DNA of 64,000 nt, taken from Streptomyces sp. NRRL WC-3626. Its GTDB lineage: Bacteria > Actinomycetota > Actinomycetes > Streptomycetales > Streptomycetaceae. Numbering within the stretch: the stretch's first letter is position 1; each line of letters opens with the position of its first letter. The notes under the pieces were generated by a model. The model worked only from the letters and a program-made list of their open reading frames with translations, was not told where the DNA came from and ran no database searches. Of this stretch, positions 35,388 to 44,264 are shown one piece after another. The stretch covers positions 1-64,000 of the forward strand of contig NZ_JOCA01000022.1 in the NCBI RefSeq assembly GCF_000718785.1, given 5' to 3'. The position numbers and the translations under genes are program-made.

Positions 35388-37310
35388 ATGTGCGGCATAG
35401 CAGGCACCTACCGGTGGCCGGACGGGAAGGCCGTGACCGACCGGCTCACCGAAGTCCTCGCGCACCGGGGCCCGGACGGGGCGGGCCGGTACAGCCACGC
35501 CGCCGGTGACGCCGAGGTGCACCTCGGGCACCGTCGGCTGGCCATCATCGACCCGTCCGAGACGGGCGCCCAGCCGATGGCGTCGGGCGGTCTCGTGCTC
35601 ACCTACAACGGCGAGCTGTACAACGCGCCGGAGCTGCGGGCCGAGTTGGCGGCGGCCGGGGTGCGCTTCCGCGGCACGTCCGACACGGAGGTGCTGCTCG
35701 AGGCCTGGCGGCGCTGGGGCACGGACTGTCTGCCCCGGCTGCGCGGCATGTTCGCGTTCGGGGTATTCGACGAGCGGACCGGTGAACTGGTGCTCGTACG
35801 CGACCAGTTGGGCATCAAGCCGCTGTTCGTGCTGCGGCGCGGCGAGGGTCTGGTGTTCGCGTCCGAACTCAAGGCGCTCGCCGCCGTGACCGGCGGGAAG
35901 CTGGAGGTGGACCACACGGCGCTGGTGGCGTCGCTGCTGTACTACTGGGTGCCGGACTCGCGGTGCGCGTTCCGTGAGGCGGAGAAGCTGCCGCCGGGGA
36001 GCTGGCTGCGGTGCCGGCCCGACGGCCGGGTGGAGCGCGGCCGGTTCTGGAACCTGAGGGACGTCGCCGCCGAGGCGCGGGAGGGGGCCCGTGGCGGGGG
36101 GCTGCCCGATCTCGCCGCCGTCGTCGAGGAGTCGACCCGGCGTCATCTGCTCTCCGACGTGCCCGTGGCGACGTTCCTCTCGGGCGGCCTCGACTCCAGC
36201 TATCTGACCGCGCTGGCGGCCCGCGAGCGGCCCGGGATCTCCGCCTACACGATCGGGTTCCGCGCCGAGGACGCGAAGTTCGAGGCGATGCCGGACGATC
36301 TGCGCTACGCCCGGCAGGTGGCGCAGCGGTACGGCGCCGATCTGCACGAGATCGAGATCGCCCCGGACGTGCTCGATCTGCTGCCGCGGATGACGTACCA
36401 CCTGGACGAGCCGATCGGCGACCCCGCCGCGATCAACACGTTCCTGATCTGTTCGGCCGCCCGGGAGGCCGGGGTCAAGGTGATGCTGTCGGGGATGGGC
36501 GCGGACGAGCTGTTCGCGGGCTACCGCAAACACCTGGCCAATGTGCTGGCGCTGCGCTACCAGCGGGTGCCGCGGCCCCTGCGGCGCGGGGTGTCGGCGC
36601 TCGTGGACCGGCTGCCGGTCGCCTCGGCGGCCCGGGGGTACCGGTCGGTGCGGTTCGCGAAGCGGTTCCTCTCCTTCGCCGAACTGCCGGAGGAGACCGC
36701 GTTCCGGCGCAGCTACACCATGTACGACCGGGGTGAACTGCTCGGCCTGATCGACCCGGACCTGGCGGGCACGGTCGACGACGTGCTGACCGAGCACGCG
36801 GACGTCTACGAGGACAACGCGCTCGACGACTTCGTCAACCGTATGTGCCTGGGCGACGCCCGGATGTTCCTGCCGGGCCTGAACCTCGCCTACACGGACC
36901 GCTCCAGCATGGCCGCGTCGACCGAGGTACGGGTGCCGTACGTGGACGTCGAGGTGGTCAGGGCGGCGTTCGCCTTCCCCGGCGACCGCAAGATCGCCGG
37001 GCGGCAGGGCAAGGCCGTGCTCAAGGAGGCGGCGGCGTCCGTGCTGCCCCGGGAGATCGTCTACCGGCCCAAGGGCCTGTTCAGCGCCCCGCTGCGGGCC
37101 TGGATGAGCCGGGATCTGGCACCGCTGGTGCGTGAGGTGGTCAACGACGGCGAGCTGGTGCGGTCCGGGTTCCTGCGCCGTGACGCGCTGCGGCGGATGG
37201 TCGCCGAGGACGCGGCCGGGCAGCAGGACTTCTCCAAGCATCTGTGGCATGTCCTGACCCTCGAGTACTGGTACCGCGGCGCGACCTCCGGGCCCGGCCG
37301 GGCTCCCTGA
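35388..37310 (+). CDS. glutamine-hydrolysing asparagine synthase-type amidotransferase
   Basis: A 640-residue two-domain enzyme. The N-terminal glutaminase begins MCGIAGTY with nucleophile Cys2 and carries LAHRGPDGAG, LGHRRLAIID and LTYNGELYN. The C-terminal synthetase has the pyrophosphate loop FLSGGLDSS, an ISAYTIGF segment and SGMGADELFAGYRKH. In polysaccharide clusters such homologues often amidate uronic-acid carboxyls rather than make asparagine, which fits the dehydrogenase upstream. The ATG lies 3 bp after the previous stop. Biosynthetic asparagine synthetase is the alternative. Confidence 0.88.
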   Translation: MCGIAGTYRWPDGKAVTDRLTEVLAHRGPDGAGRYSHAAGDAEVHLGHRRLAIIDPSETGAQPMASGGLVLTYNGELYNAPELRAELAAAGVRFRGTSDTEVLLEAWRRWGTDCLPRLRGMFAFGVFDERTGELVLVRDQLGIKPLFVLRRGEGLVFASELKALAAVTGGKLEVDHTALVASLLYYWVPDSRCAFREAEKLPPGSWLRCRPDGRVERGRFWNLRDVAAEAREGARGGGLPDLAAVVEESTRRHLLSDVPVATFLSGGLDSSYLTALAARERPGISAYTIGFRAEDAKFEAMPDDLRYARQVAQRYGADLHEIEIAPDVLDLLPRMTYHLDEPIGDPAAINTFLICSAAREAGVKVMLSGMGADELFAGYRKHLANVLALRYQRVPRPLRRGVSALVDRLPVASAARGYRSVRFAKRFLSFAELPEETAFRRSYTMYDRGELLGLIDPDLAGTVDDVLTEHADVYEDNALDDFVNRMCLGDARMFLPGLNLAYTDRSSMAASTEVRVPYVDVEVVRAAFAFPGDRKIAGRQGKAVLKEAAASVLPREIVYRPKGLFSAPLRAWMSRDLAPLVREVVNDGELVRSGFLRRDALRRMVAEDAAGQQDFSKHLWHVLTLEYWYRGATSGPGRAP

Positions 37311-37360
37311 CGGCGTGGAGAAGCGGCGTAGGCAACGGCGTAGAGAACCGGCGTAGAGAC
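37311..37360. repeat. four tandem 12-13 bp repeats
   Basis: CGGCGTGGAGAAG, CGGCGTAGGCAA, CGGCGTAGAGAAC and CGGCGTAGAGAC follow one another directly after the asparagine-synthase stop. They fill the largest intergenic gap of the operon (63 bp). Confidence 0.75.
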
Positions 37361-37373
37361 GAAGAGGACTTCG

Positions 37374-39551
37374 GTGAAACAGGTCGTACAGAACTACAAG
37401 AGCGGTGAGCTGGCCCTGCTCGACGTGCCGGTGCCGGGGTGCAAGCCGGGCGGTGTGCTGGTGCGCAGCGCGTACTCGCTGATCTCCACCGGCACCGAGC
37501 TGATGAAGGTGTCCGAGGCGGGCATGTCGATGGTGGGCAAGGCGCGTTCCCGCCCCGACCAGGTGGCCAAGGTGGTGCAGAGCGTGGCCGTCAACGGGGT
37601 GCCCGCCACCTATCGCAAGGTGATGGGCAAGCTGGACTCCTATACGCCGCTGGGCTATTCGCTGTGCGGGGTGGTGGAGCGGGTCGGTGCCGGGGTCGAC
37701 GACGTGAAGGTGGGCGACCTCGTGGCCTGCGCGGGCAACGAGCACGCGCTGCACGCCGAGTTGAACTGGGTGCCGAAGAACCTCTACGTCCCCGTGCCGG
37801 ACGGTCTGGCGCCTGGGCACGCGGCGTTCGGCACCGTCGGCTCGATCGCGCTGCAGGGCGTCCGCCAGGGCGAGTCCCGGCTCGGCGAGGTGGCCCTGGT
37901 GATCGGCCTGGGGCTGATCGGGCAGCTGGTGGTGCAGCTGCTGGCCGCCTCGGGGGTCCGGGTGGTCGGGGCCGACCCCGACCCGGCGCGCTGCGAGCTC
38001 GCCGAACGCATGGGCGCGGATGCCTGCGGCGACCCGGCGTCGTCGGCCGTGGAGAGCGCCGTCGCCGAACTCACCGACGGCCACGGCGTGGACCAGGTGT
38101 ATCTGGCCGCCGGCGGCGGCAGCAACCAGCCCGTCGAGCTGGCCGCCAGGCTGAGCCGCGACCGCGGCCGGGTGATCGACATCGGCAAGTGCAGCCTCGA
38201 CCTGCCCTGGAACGCCTACTACGAGAAGGAACTCGACGTCCGCTTCTCCCGCAGCTACGGCCCGGGGCGCTACGACCCGGAGTACGAACTCGAGGGGCGG
38301 GACTACCCGATCGGCTACGTCCGCTGGACCGAGCGCCGCAACCTCGCGTGCTTCCTGGACCTCGTCGCCCGCGGCCGGGTCGACGTGGAGCCCCTGGTCT
38401 CCCACACGGCCGACTTCGCCGACGCGGTGGAGACGTATCAGAGCCTCAAGGACGGCGGCCTGAAGGCGGTGGCGGTGCTGTTCCGGTACCCCGGCGGCCC
38501 GGAGACCGAGGCCGGGGCCCCCGAGGTGACCGTGCCGCCGGTGCGGGTCGGGCGGAGTCCGGCGAGGGCCGTGCGGACGCCGGTACGCCTCGCGTTCGTC
38601 GGCGCGGGCAACTACGCGACCTCGATGCTGCTGCCGCACCTGGCCCAGCGCGACGGAGTCGAACTGTCCGCGGTCGTCACCACGACGGCCCTGTCGGCGG
38701 CCAACGCCCAGCGGAAGTTCGGCTTCCGTGAGGCGACCACCGATCTCGACGCCGTGCTCGGTGACGCGTCCGTCGACGCGGTGTTCGTGGTCACCCGGCA
38801 CAGCTCGCACGCCGAACTGACCCGCAGGGCGCTGCTGGCCGGAAAGGCCGTCTTCGTGGAGAAGCCGCTGGCGCTCACCGAGGACGAACTCGCCGGTGTG
38901 CTCGCGGCGGTGGAGGAGTCCGGCAACGACCGGCTGCAGGTGGGCTTCAACCGCCGCTTCGCGCCGCTGCTGCGGGAGGCCGGTGAGCGGTTCGGTGCCC
39001 GGGGCGGGCCGGGGCACCTGCGCTATCTGGTCAACGCCGGCCGGCTCGACCACGGCAGCTGGTATCTGCGGCAGGGCACCGAGGGCTCCCGGTTCGCCGG
39101 TGAGGGCGGGCACTTCATCGACACGGCGGGCTGGCTGCTCGGCGCCGACCCCGAGTCGGTGTACGCGGTGACCACACCCGGCGGCGAGGACCTCCAGGTC
39201 GTGCTGCGCTACCCGGACGGATCGACCGCCACCGTCGGCTATGTCACCACCGGCCCGTCCGGATTCCCCAAGGAGACCCTGGACCTGGTCGCGGACGGCC
39301 GCGCGCTGCGGCTCGACGACTTCGTGCGCGCCTCCGTGTACGACGGCCGCAAGCGGTGGGTCAGTTCGCGGCTGCCCAAGGCGCGGGACAAGGGCCAGTC
39401 CGCCGAACTGGCCGCGTTCGTCAGGGCGGTGCGGACCGGCGGCCCGATGCCGGTGCCGCTGAAGTCGCTGGTCGCCACCACGGCGGCCACCCTCGCCGTA
39501 CCGGCCGCCCTGGCCGCGGGGGCGCCGGTGACGCTGGCGGGGCCGCGATGA
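37374..39551 (+). CDS. bi-domain oxidoreductase (zinc-type dehydrogenase fused to Gfo/Idh/MocA)
   Basis: A 725-residue fusion. Residues 1-370 are a medium-chain dehydrogenase-like domain (SLISTGTELMKV, AFGTVGSIALQGVRQ, ALVIGLGLIGQLVVQLL). Residues about 400-720 are a Gfo/Idh/MocA domain (RLAFVGAGNYATSMLLPHL, FVEKPLALTEDEL, GFNRRFAPLL, GEGGHFIDTAGWLL). This fusion recurs in exopolysaccharide loci next to asparagine-synthase and heparinase genes, as here, but its sugar substrate is not established. It starts at GTG 37374 after AAGAGGA and overlaps the next gene by 4 bp. Confidence 0.88.
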   Translation: MKQVVQNYKSGELALLDVPVPGCKPGGVLVRSAYSLISTGTELMKVSEAGMSMVGKARSRPDQVAKVVQSVAVNGVPATYRKVMGKLDSYTPLGYSLCGVVERVGAGVDDVKVGDLVACAGNEHALHAELNWVPKNLYVPVPDGLAPGHAAFGTVGSIALQGVRQGESRLGEVALVIGLGLIGQLVVQLLAASGVRVVGADPDPARCELAERMGADACGDPASSAVESAVAELTDGHGVDQVYLAAGGGSNQPVELAARLSRDRGRVIDIGKCSLDLPWNAYYEKELDVRFSRSYGPGRYDPEYELEGRDYPIGYVRWTERRNLACFLDLVARGRVDVEPLVSHTADFADAVETYQSLKDGGLKAVAVLFRYPGGPETEAGAPEVTVPPVRVGRSPARAVRTPVRLAFVGAGNYATSMLLPHLAQRDGVELSAVVTTTALSAANAQRKFGFREATTDLDAVLGDASVDAVFVVTRHSSHAELTRRALLAGKAVFVEKPLALTEDELAGVLAAVEESGNDRLQVGFNRRFAPLLREAGERFGARGGPGHLRYLVNAGRLDHGSWYLRQGTEGSRFAGEGGHFIDTAGWLLGADPESVYAVTTPGGEDLQVVLRYPDGSTATVGYVTTGPSGFPKETLDLVADGRALRLDDFVRASVYDGRKRWVSSRLPKARDKGQSAELAAFVRAVRTGGPMPVPLKSLVATTAATLAVPAALAAGAPVTLAGPR

Positions 39552-41482
39552 CCACGAGCACGACCTGGTACCTGCGGCGGCTGTCCCGGATGGGGCCGCG
39601 GGAGATCGGCGGCCGGGTGGGCGACACGCTGCGCCGGCGGCGGTGGCGGTCGGTGGCGCCGCCGGCCGGCCCGGAGACGCCCGGCGCCCGGTTCACCGCC
39701 GTGCTGCCCGCCGAAGCGGTCGCCGCGGTGCCGCCGGACGCCGCGAAGCGGCTGGTCGCCGAGGCGGACCGGCTGATGGGCGGGCACGGCGGGTTCTTCG
39801 GGGTGGACCGTGACGACCTGGCCCATCCGGACTGGGCCTACGACCCGAAGACCGGGCGGCGGGCCCCGTCGGGCTACGCCTTCGACGTGCCGTACCGGGA
39901 CGAGGAGGCGGTCGGGGACGTCAAGCAGATCTGGGAGCCGTCCCGGCACCAGTTCCTCACCGTCCTCGCCGCCGCGTACGCGGTCACCGGGAACGAGCGG
40001 TACGCGGAGCGGGTGGACGGGCTGCTGCGGTCGTGGTGGGCGGCCAACCCGCCGCTGCGCGGGGTGCACTGGACGAGCGGTATCGAGCTGGGGATCCGGC
40101 TGCTGTCCTGGGTGTGGATCCGCCGGCTGCTCGACGGCTGGCCGGGCGCGGCCGCACTGTTCGAGGACAACCCGGTGGCGACGGCGCAGATCTGGCACCA
40201 CCAGCGCTGGCTGGCCGCCTTCCCCAGCCGGGGTTCGTCGGCGAACAACCATGTGATCGCCGAAGCCGCCGGACAGCTGGCCGCGTCCTGCGCCTTCGGC
40301 TGGTTCCCGGAGTCGGCGCGCTGGCGGTCCGAGGCGTCGCGCTCGCTGGAGCGGCAGTTGCGGCACAACACCTTCCGTTCCGGACTCAACCGTGAACTGG
40401 CCACCGAATACCACGGACTGGTGCTGGAACTCGGTCTGGCCGCGGTGGCCGAGGCGGATGCCGCCGGGGTGCCGGTACCCGCGTCGGTACGGCTGGTGCT
40501 GCTGCGGATGACCGACGCGCTCGCCGCCGTCGTGGACGACGCGTTGCGGCCGCCGCGCCAGGGGGACGCGGACGACGGCCACGGTCTGGTCGTGGACGGC
40601 GCGGGCACCGGCCGCTGGGGTTCGCTGCTCGCCACCGGCGACGCGGTCTTCGGTCGGCTCGACTGGTGGCCGGAGGTGACCGGCACCGATGTGCGCACCC
40701 CGCTGCTGGCCGCGCTGCTCCGGCCGTACCCGAGAAGCGGTACCGCCCGCCCGGCGAGCAGGCCGGGGCACTTCGCCGACGCGGGGATGACGATCCTGCG
40801 TGGTCCCGGCGGGATCTGGTGCCGCTGCGACGGCGGTCCGCACGGGTTCCTGTCGATCGCCGCGCACGCCCACGCGGACGCGCTGTCCGTGGAGGTACGG
40901 CACGACGGGGTCGAGGTGCTCGCCGACCCGGGGACGTACTGCTATCACGGACAGCCCGAGTGGCGGCGGTACTTCCGCTCCACCCTCGGCCACAACACCC
41001 TGCAGCTCGACGGCACCGACCAGTCCGTCTCCGGCGGCCCGTTCCTGTGGACCCGGCACGCGCGCAGCCGCGTCCTGACCGCGGACACCACCCGCTGGTG
41101 CGCTGAACACGACGGCTACCGGCCCTCGGTACACCGCCGCAAGGTAGAACTCGTCGCCGGCACACGTGAGCTGAAGGTGGTCGACGAGGTGCGTGGCGCA
41201 CGCCGGGAGGTGCGGCTGGCGTTCCACCTCGGGCCGGCGGTCACGGCGGAACTGACGGACGACCGGGCGGTGCTCACCTGGACCCGGGACGGCGAGGACC
41301 GCTCGGCCGTGCTCGAACTGCCCGCGCAGCTGTCCTGGCGGGCGCACCGCGGCGAGAGCGGGCCGCCGCTGGGCTGGTACTCGCCGGGCTTCGGCCGCAA
41401 GGAACCCGCCACCACGCTGATCGGCACCGGATTCACCGACGGCGCAAGGGAGTTCGTCACCGTACTCGGATTCCGGGGCTAG
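39548..41482 (+). CDS. heparinase II/III (alginate-lyase-fold) family protein
   Basis: A 644-residue polysaccharide lyase-type protein. The alpha-toroid N-terminal half shows RHQFLTVLAAAYAVTGNERY, WTSGIELGIRLLSWVW and GSSANNHVIAEAAG. The beta-sandwich C-terminal half shows HAHADALSVEVRHDGVEVLADPG and LGHNTLQLDG, with the His and Tyr residues used for beta-elimination of uronate polymers. No signal peptide is evident, so it may act inside the cell on intermediates or mis-assembled chains. ATG 39548 with an ATGA overlap. Confidence 0.85.
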   Translation: MTTSTTWYLRRLSRMGPREIGGRVGDTLRRRRWRSVAPPAGPETPGARFTAVLPAEAVAAVPPDAAKRLVAEADRLMGGHGGFFGVDRDDLAHPDWAYDPKTGRRAPSGYAFDVPYRDEEAVGDVKQIWEPSRHQFLTVLAAAYAVTGNERYAERVDGLLRSWWAANPPLRGVHWTSGIELGIRLLSWVWIRRLLDGWPGAAALFEDNPVATAQIWHHQRWLAAFPSRGSSANNHVIAEAAGQLAASCAFGWFPESARWRSEASRSLERQLRHNTFRSGLNRELATEYHGLVLELGLAAVAEADAAGVPVPASVRLVLLRMTDALAAVVDDALRPPRQGDADDGHGLVVDGAGTGRWGSLLATGDAVFGRLDWWPEVTGTDVRTPLLAALLRPYPRSGTARPASRPGHFADAGMTILRGPGGIWCRCDGGPHGFLSIAAHAHADALSVEVRHDGVEVLADPGTYCYHGQPEWRRYFRSTLGHNTLQLDGTDQSVSGGPFLWTRHARSRVLTADTTRWCAEHDGYRPSVHRRKVELVAGTRELKVVDEVRGARREVRLAFHLGPAVTAELTDDRAVLTWTRDGEDRSAVLELPAQLSWRAHRGESGPPLGWYSPGFGRKEPATTLIGTGFTDGAREFVTVLGFRG

Positions 41483-41495
41483 GGGAGGAGGACAC

Positions 41496-43031
41496 GTGGG
41501 GAGCAGATGGCGGGCGTTACCGCTGGCGCTGGCGCTGCTGGCGGCGGCCGGCTGTGACAGCGGTACGCCGGACGACGCCCGGCCGAAGCCGACCGCGGCG
41601 CCGACCGCGGCGCCCACCTCCGCGCCGGCCGCGTCCGTGGCCCGGGTGTGCGCCAAGCCCCCGGCCGGGCCGGCGAAGGCTCCGGCGGGCGCGGTGAAGG
41701 TCGACCCCGCGGTCCCCGGCGACCTTGCCGCCAAGACGAAGAGCAGCCCCGCGCACACCACGTTCTGGCTCGCACCGGGCACGCACCGGCTCGACCCCGA
41801 CCCGTACGCCCAGGTCGCCCCCAAGGAGGGGAACAGCTACATCGGCGCGCCGGGCGCGGTGCTCGACGGCCGTACGACCAACCGGTACGCGTTCGGGGGC
41901 GACGCCCGCGATGTCACCATCAGCCATCTGACCGTGCGGCGTTTCGTCGCGCCGCGCAACGAGGGCGTGGTCAACCACGACTCGGCCGACGGCTGGAAGG
42001 TCGAGCACGCGACGATCCGTGACAACTCCGGCGCCGGGCTGATGGCGGGCGCCCGCCAGGAGGTCCGCGCCAGCTGTCTGCGCGACAACGGCCAGTACGG
42101 CATGAACGCGTACAAGGCCGGTGACTCCATCGCGGATCTGGTCGTCGAGGGCAACGAGATCACGGGCAACAACACCGGCGACTGGGAGCGGCGGGAGCAG
42201 GGCTGCGGCTGCACCGGCGGCATCAAGTTCTGGGCCGTGGACGGCGCCGACATCCGCGGCAACTGGGTGCACGACAACCGCGGAACGGGCCTGTGGGCGG
42301 ACACCAACAACAACGACTTCCTCATCGAGGACAACGTGCTGGAGGCCAACGACGGTGCCGCGCTGATCTACGAGACCAGCTACAACGCGATCATCCGGAA
42401 GAACACCGTCCGGGGCAACAACGTGGTCGAGGGCCGCAAGTACGCCGACCGGGGCGACACCTTCCCGTTCGCGACGGTCTATCTGTCCGAGTCCGGCGGT
42501 GAACCGCGCGTCCCGGCCCGCACCGACAGGATCGAGGTGTACCGGAACCTGCTGGAGAACAACTGGTCCGGGATCACCCTGTGGGAGAACGCCGACCGGT
42601 TCTGCAACAGCCCGGCCAACACCTCCTCCGGTGACTGCACCCTCCTGGTGGAGGACACCGGCCGCTGCGCCCAGCCGGGTATCGCCTCCGAGCCGCTCTA
42701 CTCCGACTGCCGGTGGCGGACCCAGCGGGTGGACATCCACGACAACCGCTTCGTGCTGGACAAGTCGGTCCTCGACTGCACGTCGACGTGCGACCGCATG
42801 GCGGTGCTGGCCAACTACGGCACCTACCCGGACTGGTCGCCGTACCAGGGCGAGCGGGTCGCCGAGGCGATCACGCTGGAGCAGCACAACCGCTGGCACG
42901 ACAACGTCTACGTCGGACCGTGGCAGTTCGTCGTCCACGACCCCAGCCAGGTGGTCGACTCCACACAGTGGCGGGGCGCGCCGTACCGGCAGGACGCGGG
43001 CAGCACCTTCCGCGCGCGGGGCGGTGACTGA
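41496..43031 (+). CDS. right-handed parallel beta-helix lipoprotein
   Basis: A 511-residue exported protein. A short signal ends in lipobox LAAAGC, followed by an Ala/Pro/Thr linker. Residues about 100-480 contain repeated strand motifs such as DVTISHLTVRRF, WKVEHATIRDNSGAGL, LVVEGNEITGNN, ADIRGNWVHDNRGTGL and FLIEDNVLEANDG, typical of pectate-lyase-like or mannuronan-epimerase-like beta helices. Paired cysteines occur (GCGC, and later RCAQ...DCRW). It could be a lyase or epimerase that modifies the polymer at the cell surface. GTG 41496 follows GGGGAGGAGG. Confidence 0.85.
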   Translation: MGSRWRALPLALALLAAAGCDSGTPDDARPKPTAAPTAAPTSAPAASVARVCAKPPAGPAKAPAGAVKVDPAVPGDLAAKTKSSPAHTTFWLAPGTHRLDPDPYAQVAPKEGNSYIGAPGAVLDGRTTNRYAFGGDARDVTISHLTVRRFVAPRNEGVVNHDSADGWKVEHATIRDNSGAGLMAGARQEVRASCLRDNGQYGMNAYKAGDSIADLVVEGNEITGNNTGDWERREQGCGCTGGIKFWAVDGADIRGNWVHDNRGTGLWADTNNNDFLIEDNVLEANDGAALIYETSYNAIIRKNTVRGNNVVEGRKYADRGDTFPFATVYLSESGGEPRVPARTDRIEVYRNLLENNWSGITLWENADRFCNSPANTSSGDCTLLVEDTGRCAQPGIASEPLYSDCRWRTQRVDIHDNRFVLDKSVLDCTSTCDRMAVLANYGTYPDWSPYQGERVAEAITLEQHNRWHDNVYVGPWQFVVHDPSQVVDSTQWRGAPYRQDAGSTFRARGGD

Positions 43032-43032
43032 G

Positions 43033-44262
43033 ATGAACGAGGAGCGCACGCCGAAGACCGTCGGGACGGTGTGGGGACTGCTGATCCTCAACACCCTCGG
43101 CTCCACCGGGGCGGAGACCATCGTCCCGCTCCCCCGCTCCCTCATCCAGATGGTCACCATGGGCGCGCTGGTCGCCGCGTTCGTGCTGGCGCTCGCGGTC
43201 AATCTGCGGCTGCGCGTGCGGCCGAACGCCTACCTGTTCCTGCTCACCCTGCTGCTGGTGCCGAGCCTCCTCTCCAGCGCGGACCTGGGGTCCGGGTTCG
43301 GCGCGCTGTTCCGCTGCGCCCGGCTGGCGCTGTTCATCGGGACGCTGTGGCTGCTCAGCCGCTGGTGGGACGGCGGTCTGACGTTCGTACGGCATCACAT
43401 CCGGATGTACTTCGCGGTCCTCGCGTCGGTCGCCGCAGGCGCGGTGATCTCGCCGGGCGCCGCCCTGCCCGACCTGTACGGCGGGCGGCTGGTCGGCGCG
43501 CTGTGGCCGCTCACCCCGCCGCAGATCGGACAGTACGCGGCGGTGATCATCGGGCTGACCGTGCTGCTCGTGCTCGGCGGCCGGACCGACAGGAGGAGCG
43601 CGGCGCTGGTCGTCGTACCGTCGCTGATCCTGCTCGCGCTGACCCACACCCGGACGGCCACGCTCGGCATGCTCGCCGGGCTGCTGCTGGCGATCGGCTC
43701 ACTCGTGCTGACCAGTTCCGCCGCCCGCCGGTTCTTCGCCTGGACGGTGCTGTGCGCGGCCGTGGCCGCGGTGGGGTTCAGCTCGTGGCTGCAGTCGTGG
43801 TTCCTGCGCGGGCAGAGCCAGGAGAACTTCGCCAGTCTCACCGGCCGGCAGAAGGTGTGGGACGCGCTGCTGGCGGCGCCCAGGTCGACCTCGGAGTACC
43901 TGTTCGGCGCGGGCCTGGGCGACAAGTCGTACGGCGGGCTGCCGATCGACAACTCCTGGCTGGCCGTCTTCCAGGAGCAGGGCATGACCGGTGTCGTCCT
44001 GGTGGCCGCGTTCATCGCCGTACTGGGCGCCGTGGCGCTGCTGCGGCCGCCGTCACTGGCGCGGGCCTGCGCGCTCTTCCTGATCGGCTACTGCGCGCTC
44101 GCGTCGTACACCGAGGCCGGGCTGGGCGACGCGTCGCCGTATCTGCTGCATCTGGCGCTGGCCGCCTCGCTGCTCGCGGCACCGGCCGCGGACACCTCCC
44201 CGGCGCCACAGGCGCCCCGACGACGTGTTCCGGGCTGGGCCCGGCGAACGGAGGTGACGTGA
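43033..44262 (+). CDS. O-antigen ligase/Wzy-type polymerase membrane protein
   Basis: A 409-residue integral membrane protein with about 10-11 hydrophobic helices and the large periplasm-facing loop typical of Wzy/WaaL proteins (residues about 255-320, with SLTGRQKVWDALLAAPRST and the GAGLGDKSYGGLPIDNSWL segment). It should polymerise lipid-linked repeat units. It is the only polymerase candidate of the locus, working with the Wzz-like pair and the flippase. The ATG is 2 bp after the previous stop. Confidence 0.8.
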   Translation: MNEERTPKTVGTVWGLLILNTLGSTGAETIVPLPRSLIQMVTMGALVAAFVLALAVNLRLRVRPNAYLFLLTLLLVPSLLSSADLGSGFGALFRCARLALFIGTLWLLSRWWDGGLTFVRHHIRMYFAVLASVAAGAVISPGAALPDLYGGRLVGALWPLTPPQIGQYAAVIIGLTVLLVLGGRTDRRSAALVVVPSLILLALTHTRTATLGMLAGLLLAIGSLVLTSSAARRFFAWTVLCAAVAAVGFSSWLQSWFLRGQSQENFASLTGRQKVWDALLAAPRSTSEYLFGAGLGDKSYGGLPIDNSWLAVFQEQGMTGVVLVAAFIAVLGAVALLRPPSLARACALFLIGYCALASYTEAGLGDASPYLLHLALAASLLAAPAADTSPAPQAPRRRVPGWARRTEVT

Positions 44263-44264
44263 GC

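Noticed and set aside
34194..39113. A 1639-residue open frame antisense to the copolymerase, asparagine-synthase and oxidoreductase genes
   Set aside because: It is the low-complexity shadow expected from GC-biased third positions; it has no domains and opposes three well-supported genes.
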